Shown: piece by piece, positions 1-5,412 of the stretch | Layout of the letters: every line of letters starts with the position of its first letter | Numbering within the stretch: position 1 is the stretch's first letter | NCBI GenBank assembly: GCA_003660965.1 | Contig: QMVF01000049.1 | Location: forward strand, 1-5,994 | Direction of reading: 5' to 3' | Source of the DNA: Microcaldota archaeon | Lineage (GTDB): Archaea > Micrarchaeota > Micrarchaeia > Burarchaeales > Burarchaeaceae | Length of the DNA: 5,994 nt | Notes under the pieces: generated by a model | Database searches by the model: none | What the model was told of the DNA's origin: nothing | Seen by the model: the letters and a program-made list of their open reading frames with translations, nothing else | Made by a program: the position numbers and the translations under genes

Positions 1-127
1 CAGCAATCTCAGTAACCTTTGCAGCCCCTCCATGCACCACCACAAGCTCCTTCATCCCAGCCAGCTCTTCCACTAGTGCTCCTGCCTGCTCGGCAATACT
101 TCCGCCTATTTTTACAACAGTTGCCAT
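1..127 (-). CDS. lysZ: LysW-aminoadipate kinase LysZ, N-terminal 42 residues, cut by the left edge
   Basis: LysZ phosphorylates LysW-bound alpha-aminoadipate on its side-chain carboxyl and belongs to the amino-acid kinase (acetylglutamate kinase, ArgB) family. Only the first 42 codons are present, but they hold the diagnostic phosphate-binding glycine motifs: VVKIGGS (4-10) and VVVHGGA (29-35). The ATG at 127 is the only sensible start because KIGGS follows within a few codons. Upstream the coding strand reads TGAGTTGAGGCT before the ATG: GAGG is only two bases away, while TGAG, which includes the lysY stop, is eight bases away. Initiation may therefore depend on coupling to lysY. The rest of the protein, and probably lysN and lysK, lie beyond the window. 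Confidence 0.9.
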   Translation of the reverse strand, partial: MATVVKIGGSIAEQAGALVEELAGMKELVVVHGGAAKVTEIA

Positions 128-136
128 AGCCTCAAC

Positions 137-1198
137 TCATACCGGGTGCATTCCAGGGAACCACAGGCCGGTCTTTTCATCAAGCCCGAACATAAGGTTC
201 ATGCTCTGAATTGCCTGCCCTCCAGAGCCCTTTACCAAATTGTCAATAGCGCTCATCAGCACAAGCCTTGGAGCGTTTGAATCAAGCTCGAAACCAACAT
301 CACAAAAGTTGGTTCCCATTACCAGCTTGGGCTCTGGATAGCGATGAATTCCCTGCTTCTCCTTCACCAGCCTTACAAATGGCGAGTCCTTGTAGAACTT
401 CCTGTAAGTTTTCCACAAGTCCACATCCTTCAACCCTTGCTTTAGAAGGAAGCAGTGAGCAGTTGTGAAAATTCCGCGCACCAGCTCAATTGCATGCGGC
501 GAAAGCGATACCGTAACCTTCTTTCCTCCCGCAAGCTCGCCAAGCTCCTGCTCGACCTCCGCACTATGTCTATGGCCTGTGGGCTTGTAAGCTCTAACAC
601 TGCCAGCGCGCTCAGGGTGATGTGTAGACGGATTTCCAGATGCCCCGCCCGCACTTGAACCTATCTTTGAATCAACCACAATTCTGTCAAGGTCAACTAA
701 ACCAGCAGCAACTGCTGGAGCAAGGGCTAAGATTGCGCTTGTTGAAAGGCATCCGGGGCTTGCTACATAGCTTGCCTTCTTAATTTCCTCCCTGTGCAGC
801 TCAGGCATTCCGTAAACGAACTTTTCCAAAAGCTCTGGCCTTGAATGCGCATGCCCGTACCACCTATCATAATCCTTTGCATCATGCAGCCTGAAGTCTG
901 CACTCAAATCTATAATCTTCATTCCCTTTTCCATATACTGCTCGACCAGCTTTACAGCTGCACCATGCGGAGTGCACAAGAACATCACATCAACATCTGT
1001 ATCAATCTTGGCAGCCTCCACGAATTCCAACTGCGTAATAGCCCGCAAGTTGGGATGAACCTTTGTAACAGGCATCCCCTTATTGCGCTCAGAGCTTACG
1101 CTCTTCACCTCCACCTCCGGGTGAATCAAAAGCAGCCTGAGCAGATCCCCGCCCGTATAGCCGCTTCCGCCTATTATGCTCGCCCTAATCTTAGCCAT
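137..1198 (-). CDS. lysY: LysW-gamma-L-alpha-aminoadipyl-6-phosphate reductase LysY (ArgC family)
   Basis: LysY reduces the LysW-bound aminoadipyl phosphate to the semialdehyde with NADPH, the counterpart of ArgC in arginine synthesis. The 353-residue protein opens with the Rossmann motif IIGGSGYTGGDLLRLL (8-23). Catalytic C150 sits in ASPGCLSTSA. STHHPERAGSVRAYKPTGHRHSAEVEQEL (191-219) holds the basic and histidine residues expected at the active site (H209 and H211). MGTNFCDVGFELD (294-306) and a C-terminal GLWFPGMHPV complete the family pattern, and length is normal. The ATG at 1198 follows a strong GAGGGG and lies 9 bases after lysX. Similarity alone cannot tell LysY from ArgC. Position between lysX and lysZ identifies it, and a double role in ornithine synthesis is possible if the genome has no separate argC. 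It ends 9 bases before lysZ. Confidence 0.94.
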   Translation of the reverse strand: MAKIRASIIGGSGYTGGDLLRLLLIHPEVEVKSVSSERNKGMPVTKVHPNLRAITQLEFVEAAKIDTDVDVMFLCTPHGAAVKLVEQYMEKGMKIIDLSADFRLHDAKDYDRWYGHAHSRPELLEKFVYGMPELHREEIKKASYVASPGCLSTSAILALAPAVAAGLVDLDRIVVDSKIGSSAGGASGNPSTHHPERAGSVRAYKPTGHRHSAEVEQELGELAGGKKVTVSLSPHAIELVRGIFTTAHCFLLKQGLKDVDLWKTYRKFYKDSPFVRLVKEKQGIHRYPEPKLVMGTNFCDVGFELDSNAPRLVLMSAIDNLVKGSGGQAIQSMNLMFGLDEKTGLWFPGMHPV

Positions 1199-1203
1199 AA
1201 AAT

Positions 1204-1210
1204 CCCCTCA
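1204..1210 (-). promoter_or_regulatory. lysY Shine-Dalgarno overlapping the lysX stop
   Basis: TGAGGGG on the coding strand combines the lysX stop with GAGGGG, five bases before the lysY ATG at 1198. This again points to coupled translation. Confidence 0.65.
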
Positions 1211-2056
1211 CTTCTTAGCTATTCCTTGCACGTACTCAATCACCCTGGCAGGTATGTCCACGCCTGTAGGCTGAATTGAATTCCTGAATTCCATAGTGTG
1301 ATTCACTTCGTGCACCAGCAGCCCGCGCTCGCTTTCCATAACATCAACTGCAAGCAGGCCCTCTCCAACTGCACGCGCAGCCTTTGCAACCACTTCCCCC
1401 AACTCATCGCTAACTGGGCAGTTGCTTGCCTTTGCACCCCGCGCAGTATTGGTAAGCCACTCGCCCTTGCCCGCATTTCTGTAAATCGCGCACAGAACTT
1501 CCTCACCTGCAGTAAATGCACGAATATCTCGACCTGGCTTATCTATGTACTCCTGTAAGTAGTACACCTTGTGTATGAAGTTGCCAAGTTCCTCCTTGTG
1601 CTCTATAATTGCCTGGGCAGCCTCCCTATCATTAATCTTTGCCAAAAGCCTTGCCCAACTGCCTATTACGGGCTTCATAACCACCGGATAGCCTAATTGC
1701 TCAATAGCCCTCATAGCACCCTCTTCAGTAAATGCTATCAGGGTGCGAGGCGTAGGCACATCATGCTCCATAAGCCTCATGGTTGTCAAAACCTTGTTGC
1801 CGCAAAGGGATTGCACAGCATAGCTGTTCACCACAGGCACTCCAGCCTGCTCAAAATAGCGCGTGCTGTAAAGGCTTCGCATGTATGAGCTCGACCTCTG
1901 GAGCACAGCATCATACTTTTCAGCAGGCCTTGCAGTTATGTCAAGGGCCATCTCAGCATCCGAGAGCTTCGCTACCTCCATGCCTCTCTTGCGGGCAGCC
2001 TCGAGCAACAGCTTGTTCTCAGGCGTAATTATTGTATAGACAAAGCCAAGCCGCAT
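1208..2056 (-). CDS. lysX: LysW-L-alpha-aminoadipate ligase LysX (ATP-grasp)
   Basis: LysX uses ATP to ligate alpha-aminoadipate to the C-terminal glutamate of LysW. The 282-residue length is typical. ATP-grasp features in order: N-terminal pre-ATP-grasp fold (MRLGFVYTIIT), CGNK (86-89), the nucleotide-binding VVMKPVIGSWARLL (125-138), QEYI (168-171), GRDIRAF (175-181), NTARGAKA (203-210), D238 in LAVDVMES, and the metal-binding HEVNHTMEFRN (249-259; E250, N252 and E256 are the likely ligands). TGVDIP (264-269) closes the substrate side. It belongs to the LysX/ArgX/RimK-like family. Whether it takes aminoadipate only or also glutamate, as in the arginine branch, cannot be told by eye. ATG 2056 is chosen because GAGG lies eight bases upstream; a TTG start would add only two residues. 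Its TGA overlaps the lysY Shine-Dalgarno. Confidence 0.94.
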   Translation of the reverse strand: MRLGFVYTIITPENKLLLEAARKRGMEVAKLSDAEMALDITARPAEKYDAVLQRSSSYMRSLYSTRYFEQAGVPVVNSYAVQSLCGNKVLTTMRLMEHDVPTPRTLIAFTEEGAMRAIEQLGYPVVMKPVIGSWARLLAKINDREAAQAIIEHKEELGNFIHKVYYLQEYIDKPGRDIRAFTAGEEVLCAIYRNAGKGEWLTNTARGAKASNCPVSDELGEVVAKAARAVGEGLLAVDVMESERGLLVHEVNHTMEFRNSIQPTGVDIPARVIEYVQGIAKK

Positions 2057-2064
2057 TTTCAAAA

Positions 2065-2070
2065 CCTCTA
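2065..2070 (-). promoter_or_regulatory. lysX ribosome binding site overlapping the lysW stop
   Basis: TAGAGG combines the lysW stop with the Shine-Dalgarno core GAGG, eight bases before the ATG at 2056. The alternative TTG at 2062 would be only two bases from GAGG, so ATG 2056 is preferred. Confidence 0.6.
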
Positions 2071-2238
2071 TTCACCCCAGTCCTCATCTACCTTCGGTGC
2101 GGGCTGAACCTTTGGCGGGTCAACACTCACGATCTCAAGCCTGCTTCCGCACTCAGGGCATGATATTATCTCGCCCTGCTCAGCACCCTCCTTTAGCTTT
2201 ACACTGCCCGCACATTCTGGACATTCTGCATCTGCCAT
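2068..2238 (-). CDS. lysW: Alpha-aminoadipate/glutamate carrier protein LysW
   Basis: LysW is the small acidic protein that carries the biosynthetic intermediates. The alpha-amino group of alpha-aminoadipate is joined to the gamma-carboxyl of its C-terminal glutamate, which protects the amino group and presents the substrate to LysX, LysZ, LysY and later enzymes. The 56-residue product shows all the marks: two zinc-knuckle pairs (C6-x-x-C9 and C27-x-x-C30, both CPEC), a proline-rich linker (DPPKVQPAPKV, 40-50), and the diagnostic C-terminal EDWGE (52-56) with E56 as attachment residue. I count 13 acidic and 5 basic residues, in keeping with electrostatic docking to its enzymes. A strong GAGGTG precedes the ATG. 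It ends 11 bases before lysX, and its TAG overlaps the lysX ribosome binding site. Its presence gives the whole cluster its identity. Confidence 0.97.
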   Translation of the reverse strand: MADAECPECAGSVKLKEGAEQGEIISCPECGSRLEIVSVDPPKVQPAPKVDEDWGE

Positions 2239-2243
2239 ATATA

Positions 2244-2249
2244 CACCTC
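2244..2249 (-). promoter_or_regulatory. lysW Shine-Dalgarno
   Basis: GAGGTG on the coding strand, then TATAT and the ATG at 2238. The match and spacing are good, which supports the start of this very short gene. Confidence 0.7.
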
Positions 2250-2271
2250 GTTTTGGTAGTTTTTTACAGTT

Positions 2272-2281
2272 TATTTATATA
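2272..2281 (-). promoter_or_regulatory. Candidate archaeal TATA box for lysWXYZ
   Basis: The coding strand reads TATATAAATA, about 40 bases before the lysW start. With the usual 25-27 base offset, transcription would begin near 2250, giving a leader of about 12 bases that just contains GAGGTG. It lies in the longest gap of the window (2239-2319), which is AT-rich near lysW, and directly abuts the downstream 34-bp repeat copy. It is inferred from sequence only; read-through from upstream genes is also likely. Confidence 0.45.
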
Positions 2282-2312
2282 TTCGCTATTATTTCATCAA
2301 CCATCTCACTCG
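2279..2312. repeat. 34-bp direct repeat, copy downstream of the lysB stop
   Basis: Identical to 2351-2384. Read in the lysB phase, this copy runs into ATA-TAA at 2280-2275, giving a plausible original end of the dehydrogenase (IANI). It abuts the candidate TATA box of lysW, which suggests it keeps the ancestral downstream flank. Confidence 0.97.
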
Positions 2313-2314
2313 AT

Positions 2315-2329
2315 GGAACCTACGGTTCC
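2315..2329. repeat. Short inverted repeat GGAACC-TAC-GGTTCC in the spacer between the direct repeats
   Basis: Perfect six-base arms surround a three-base centre. On the coding strand the lysB TAG stop begins within the centre. A second weaker inverted repeat (CCATC/GATGG, 2301-2316) overlaps its first arm by two bases, so the two hairpins would compete. No T-run follows on the coding strand, so it is not a convincing terminator. Confidence 0.6.
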
Positions 2330-3345
2330 CTACGCTTACCCTCCCTTTGCATATTCGCTATTATTTCATCAACCATCTCACTCGTCTTTGCATTTCCTCC
2401 CAAGTCCTTTGTTAAAACCCTTCCTTCCGACAGTACGTGAACTATTGCATTATGAAGGCGCTCAGCCCTCTCTTGCTCGCCAAGCTCCTCGAGCATCATG
2501 CACGCTGAAAGCAGAGTTGCGCACGGATTAACCCTATCTTGAGCAGCGTACTTTGGCGCGCTTCCATGAGCAGGCTCGAAAATCGGAGTTCCTTCACCCA
2601 GGTTTGCACTGGGTGCCATGCCCAACCCGCCTATGAGCGCAGCAGCCTCATCACTCAAAATATCGCCGAAGAGGTTTGTGGTCACGATAACATCAAATGC
2701 CTGCGGTTGCTTAACTAGGCGCATGGCCATTGCATCTACTATAACCTCTTCAGTTTCAACTTGAGCATACTCCTTGGCAACTTCAAGCGCAACCTCCCTG
2801 AACAGGCCACAAGTTTCACGAAGCACATTTGCCTTATGCACAACCGCAACCTTTCTCCTTCCATGCCTTACAGCATAATCATATGCAAACTTCACAATTC
2901 TCTCGCTTCCCTTCCTGCTTATAACCCGCTCTCCAACTGCCTGCTCGCCTTCCCTTCTCTCCCTTCCACTATACATTCCCTCTGTATTCTCCCTTACAAT
3001 TACCAAATCCACCTCGCGTGCAATTGCATTCACATTCGGGTAGCTTCTGCAAGGCCTCAGATTAGCGTAAAGCTCAAGCTCCTGCCTCAGCCTCACTATT
3101 GGGCTTCTGTAATTCTGCAAATTGGGCGGGCTTGTAATAGCACCAAACAGCACTGCATCAGCGCTCCTCACAGCTTCAACGGTTTCATCAGGCAAAGATG
3201 TGCCGCTGCGCTCAAAGCACTCATAGCCTGCACTTGCTTCACTAGCCTCATACGCCAAACCAAGAGCATCCAGCACCCTTCTTCCATGCTCCACTAGCTC
3301 AGGCCCTATTCCATCCCCGCCTATGAAGCAAATTCTATGCATCAT
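2320..3345 (-). CDS. lysB: Homoisocitrate dehydrogenase (LysB / isocitrate-isopropylmalate dehydrogenase family) with an altered C-terminus
   Basis: It oxidatively decarboxylates homoisocitrate to 2-oxoadipate with NAD(P)+. From ATG 3345 the protein has 341 residues. Visible family residues are GGDGIGPE (9-16); substrate-binding arginines R87 and R97 in [13 protein letters not shown], and R118 in VREN; Y125; K171 in HKANVLR; and metal-binding D204, D228 and D232 (FGDILSDEA). Motif [13 protein letters not shown] (252-264) marks the nucleotide site. Sequence alone does not exclude isopropylmalate dehydrogenase activity; context favours homoisocitrate. The gene overlaps the end of lysU by 11 bases. 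The end is odd: after [11 protein letters not shown] a direct repeat is interrupted by a 38-bp segment that adds [10 protein letters not shown] and a TAG. The repeat copy downstream would end the protein as IANI-TAA at 332 residues, which looks more like the normal family terminus. Confidence 0.9.
   Translation of the reverse strand: MMHRICFIGGDGIGPELVEHGRRVLDALGLAYEASEASAGYECFERSGTSLPDETVEAVRSADAVLFGAITSPPNLQNYRSPIVRLRQELELYANLRPCRSYPNVNAIAREVDLVIVRENTEGMYSGRERREGEQAVGERVISRKGSERIVKFAYDYAVRHGRRKVAVVHKANVLRETCGLFREVALEVAKEYAQVETEEVIVDAMAMRLVKQPQAFDVIVTTNLFGDILSDEAAALIGGLGMAPSANLGEGTPIFEPAHGSAPKYAAQDRVNPCATLLSACMMLEELGEQERAERLHNAIVHVLSEGRVLTKDLGGNAKTSEMVDEIIANMQREGKRREP
2351..2384. repeat. 34-bp direct repeat, copy within lysB
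   Basis: This copy encodes the residues around [10 protein letters not shown] near the lysB C-terminus. It matches positions 2279-2312 base for base; the flanking bases differ on both sides. The offset is exactly 72 bp, a multiple of three. Confidence 0.97.
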
Positions 3346-3841
3346 TTGCAAACAACTCCTCAAGAGCCTCAAATCCTTTCTTTCTTATAAATTCCGCTAC
3401 TCCGCCCTCGCGCACAGTTGTCAATAGAACTTGCGGTACATTCACCTCATACTCCTCATCCCTCGTCGCATTCCTCAACTTTTGCGCTTGCTCATCATAT
3501 TCAAGCTCATCCCCCTCCTGAATCCCTTCAGCATTCAGCTCAATTGCAAGCAAGCCATTGTTTATGCAGTTGCGATAGAAAATTCTGGCAAAGCTCTGCG
3601 CTATAACTGCGCGCACACCTGCAGCCTTCAATGCAATCACAGCAGTTTCGCGTGAACTTCCACAGCCAAAATTCCTTCCCCCAACCACAAAGTCATCCTG
3701 CCTCACTTCACGCGCAAACTCAGGCCTGTACTCAACAAAGCAAATCTTTGCAAGTTCTGCAGGCTCTGCAGTCAAATTGTACCTTCCAGGGGTAATCAAA
3801 TCCGTATTAACATTATTTCCAAACTTCCAAGCTCTTCCCAT
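3335..3841 (-). CDS. lysU: Homoaconitase small subunit (LysU), isopropylmalate isomerase small-subunit family
   Basis: This is the swivelling-domain partner of LysT that completes the homocitrate/homoisocitrate isomerase. The protein has 168 residues, matching the 160-170 of archaeal LeuD/LysU/AksE proteins. Family marks are [20 protein letters not shown] (5-24), [17 protein letters not shown] (51-67) with the substrate-contacting GCGSSRE segment, and [19 protein letters not shown] (80-98). The loop after PGRY, thought to set substrate chain length, reads YNLT, neither the YLVY-type (isopropylmalate) nor the YLRT-type (homoaconitate) sequence described for methanogen paralogs. Preference therefore cannot be read from it directly. 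The ATG at 3841 is chosen over GTG 3850 because of the AAGGTGA placed five bases upstream. The gene starts five bases after lysT ends, and its last codons overlap the start of lysB. Confidence 0.92.
   Translation of the reverse strand: MGRAWKFGNNVNTDLITPGRYNLTAEPAELAKICFVEYRPEFAREVRQDDFVVGGRNFGCGSSRETAVIALKAAGVRAVIAQSFARIFYRNCINNGLLAIELNAEGIQEGDELEYDEQAQKLRNATRDEEYEVNVPQVLLTTVREGGVAEFIRKKGFEALEELFANDA
3356..3361 (-). promoter_or_regulatory. lysB Shine-Dalgarno inside the end of lysU
   Basis: GAGGAG on the coding strand lies within the last codons of lysU, ten bases before the ATG at 3345 and thirteen before a second ATG at 3342. It argues against the upstream in-frame TTG at 3372 as the start. 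Confidence 0.5.
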
Positions 3842-3846
3842 ATTCG

Positions 3847-3853
3847 TCACCTT
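3847..3853 (-). promoter_or_regulatory. lysU Shine-Dalgarno overlapping the lysT stop codon
   Basis: The coding strand reads AAGGTGA, whose TGA ends lysT. CGAAT follows, then the ATG at 3841. Spacing of five bases supports that ATG rather than the GTG at 3850, which is embedded in the Shine-Dalgarno itself. Confidence 0.7.
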
Positions 3854-5091
3854 AGATTATCACGCGGGTCTGTAATCACACCTGTAAGCGCAGTTGCAGC
3901 AGCAGTTGCAGGCGAGGCCAAGTAAATGAATGCCTTTGGCGAGCCCATTCTTCCTTGGAAATTCCTATTACTAGTTGCAACGCACACCTCGCCTTCAGCC
4001 AATACCCCCTGATGCCTTCCCAAGCAAGGGCCGCAGCCCGGATTGCACACGGTTGCTCCCACTTTCATCAATGCGCTCAGCGTGCCATCGTGCATGCACT
4101 CATTGTAAACCAACTGCGATGCAGGCACTACAATCAAGCGCACACCATCTGCAACCCGCTTTCCTTCCAAAATGCGCCTGGCTACATGCAAATCCTCAGT
4201 TCTCCCATTAGTGCACGAGCCTATGAACACTTGGTCAACCCTCTCGCCAGCGACCTCTTCCACAGCCTTCACATTATCAATTTCATGCGGGCATGCTATC
4301 TGGGGCTCAAGCTCACTTACATCCAATTCAACCTCCTCTACATAGCACGCATTCTCATCAGCATAAACCGGCTCCACATTCTCAGCCCCCCTTCTTCCTC
4401 TCACATACTCAAAGGTTCTCTCATCAGGCGGAACAATGGCGCACATCGCACCAATTTCAGAGCACATGTTAGTCATAGTCATGCGCGAGCCAATGCTCAT
4501 GCTACTTACAGCAGAACCATAGAATTCAACACTCCTGTACGCAGCTCCATCAGCGCCTATTCTGCCTGCCAATGCAAGCACCGCATCCTTTGCATAAACT
4601 CCTTGCGCAAACTGGCCCTCCATAGTTATGCGCATGCTCTCAGGCACCCTGAACCAGAGCTTACCGCGCGCAAATGCAATTGCAATGTCAGTTGAGCCCA
4701 CCCCGCATGCCAATGCACCCAAGCCTCCCTCGGTAGGCGTATGCGAATCTGCACCCACTACAAGCATGCTGGGCAGAACTATTTGCTCGCTCATAATCTG
4801 GTGGCACACTCCCTGCTGCACAATTCTCAAGCCCTGCTCGCGTGCAAACCTCCTTATACTCTGCTGCATTCGTGCAGCTGCCAAATTGGGTGCAGGCACT
4901 GCATGGTCAAAAGGTATGAGAATTCTAGACCTGTCCCAAACTTTATTTGCAATCCTCTTGAACGGCTCAATAGCCCAGGCAGTAGTGGTATCATGAGCCA
5001 TTGCATAATCAACCTCAGCTATTACATGCTGGCCTGCGCTCACGCTCCTTCCAGCCTTGAGCGAAAACAAATTCTCAGCCAGCGTACCCAT
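3847..5091 (-). CDS. lysT: Homoaconitase large subunit (LysT), 3-isopropylmalate dehydratase large-subunit family
   Basis: With the small subunit LysU it isomerises homocitrate to homoisocitrate through cis-homoaconitate, using a 4Fe-4S cluster, in the cytoplasm. The protein has 414 residues from ATG 5091, close to the usual 415-430. The cluster cysteines are clear: C293 in GSCTNGR, and C353 and C356 in NPGCGPCLG. Other aconitase-superfamily marks are [19 protein letters not shown] (112-130) and [13 protein letters not shown] (372-384), the latter with the substrate-binding Arg. The start at 5091 is preferred because AGGTGA sits four bases upstream; an upstream ATG at 5109 would add MRTGEH and overlap the RAM gene. 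It could equally be called LeuC by similarity. The downstream lysWXYZ genes point to homoaconitase, and dual use in leucine synthesis remains possible. Its TGA stop lies in the lysU ribosome binding site. Confidence 0.93.
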   Translation of the reverse strand: MGTLAENLFSLKAGRSVSAGQHVIAEVDYAMAHDTTTAWAIEPFKRIANKVWDRSRILIPFDHAVPAPNLAAARMQQSIRRFAREQGLRIVQQGVCHQIMSEQIVLPSMLVVGADSHTPTEGGLGALACGVGSTDIAIAFARGKLWFRVPESMRITMEGQFAQGVYAKDAVLALAGRIGADGAAYRSVEFYGSAVSSMSIGSRMTMTNMCSEIGAMCAIVPPDERTFEYVRGRRGAENVEPVYADENACYVEEVELDVSELEPQIACPHEIDNVKAVEEVAGERVDQVFIGSCTNGRTEDLHVARRILEGKRVADGVRLIVVPASQLVYNECMHDGTLSALMKVGATVCNPGCGPCLGRHQGVLAEGEVCVATSNRNFQGRMGSPKAFIYLASPATAAATALTGVITDPRDNLR

Positions 5092-5095
5092 ATGC

Positions 5096-5101
5096 TCACC
5101 T
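5096..5101 (-). promoter_or_regulatory. lysT Shine-Dalgarno overlapping the RAM-gene stop codon
   Basis: The coding strand reads AGGTGA, whose TGA is the stop of the RAM-domain gene. GCAT follows, then the ATG at 5091. This favours the start at 5091 over an in-frame ATG at 5109. The stop-in-SD arrangement suggests translational coupling. Confidence 0.65.
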
Positions 5102-5350
5102 GTTCTCATGCGCCTCTAGCACCAAGTAAGTGGTTGAAGAGACCACGCCCTCGCATGCCCTAATATTCTCAATCACACCATTTAGCGCACTGGCCGAATC
5201 CGAGCTTGCCTGCACCATAATATCAAAATTGCCTGTGAGTTCGTAAACGCGCTCAACTCCCTTCACCTGCATGATTCTAGCCGCAACTTCTGCAGTAGGC
5301 GCCTTCTCATCCGACACCACTCCAACGAAAACATCCAATCCACGCCTCAT
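5096..5350 (-). CDS. Stand-alone Lrp/AsnC-type RAM (amino-acid-sensing) domain protein
   Basis: The 84-residue protein is a single AsnC/Lrp ligand-binding (RAM) domain. The expected beta-alpha-beta-beta-alpha-beta order is visible: strand LDVFVGVVS (5-13), helix TAEVAARIM (19-27), strand VERVYELTG (32-40), the hallmark GNFDIMVQ turn and strand (40-47), helix ASALNGVIENIRAC (53-66), and strand VSSTTYLVLEA (70-80). No helix-turn-helix precedes it. The strong ribosome binding site just upstream shows it is a complete gene. RAM domains bind amino acids at oligomer interfaces. Stand-alone versions are known in archaea and bacteria and may act on enzymes or partner with full Lrp proteins. Lying between homocitrate synthase and homoaconitase, it is plausibly a lysine or aminoadipate sensor for this pathway; that role is inference. 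Its TGA stop lies in the lysT Shine-Dalgarno. Confidence 0.88.
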   Translation of the reverse strand: MRRGLDVFVGVVSDEKAPTAEVAARIMQVKGVERVYELTGNFDIMVQASSDSASALNGVIENIRACEGVVSSTTYLVLEAHENR

Positions 5351-5412
5351 TCAATCACCCTCCTTATCGAACATCAAACTTGCCATTCCTCATCCTCGCT
5401 TTCCCTCGCCTT
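5351..5412 (-). other. Short purine-rich gap between lysS and the RAM-domain gene
   Basis: This 62-base spacer is purine-rich on the coding strand and ends in the ribosome binding site of the RAM-domain gene. It has no TATA-like element, no T-run on the transcribed strand and no clear hairpin, so the flanking genes are probably co-transcribed. A nine-codon ATG-to-TAA reading frame lies inside it but has no support as a gene. Confidence 0.5.
5354..5364 (-). promoter_or_regulatory. Strong Shine-Dalgarno of the RAM-domain gene
   Basis: The coding strand reads AGGAGGGTGAT, followed by TGA and the ATG at 5350-5348. This is a near-complete anti-16S match at good spacing. It fixes the start of the 84-residue protein and argues that this small gene is a real, efficiently translated gene and not a remnant of a larger regulator. 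Confidence 0.75.

Noticed and set aside
2251..2280. T-rich tract as a terminator between lysB and lysW
   Set aside because: The T-runs are on the plus strand, opposite to the transcript. The coding strand is A-rich here, so it cannot be a U-tract terminator for these genes.
2279..2384. A repeat-spacer-repeat unit (34-38-34) resembling a one-spacer CRISPR array
   Set aside because: The repeat is coding sequence of the lysB C-terminus, only two copies exist, and no leader or cas gene is present. A local duplication explains it better.
2761..3297. Plus-strand open frame (178 codons) opposite lysB
   Set aside because: Antisense to conserved dehydrogenase motifs, with no family features of its own.
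3343..3372. TTG at 3372 as the lysB start, adding nine residues
   Set aside because: The added residues lie inside lysU and do not resemble the family N-terminus, which begins just before [19 protein letters not shown] fits ATG 3345 better.
3955..4695. Long plus-strand open frame (246 codons) opposite lysT
   Set aside because: It lies wholly antisense to a well-conserved enzyme gene, has no recognisable motif or ribosome binding site, and its composition is that of a shadow frame.
5364..5394. Nine-codon reading frame in the lysS-RAM gap as a leader peptide
   Set aside because: It has no run of lysine codons, no attenuator hairpin and no clear ribosome binding site; chance is sufficient.
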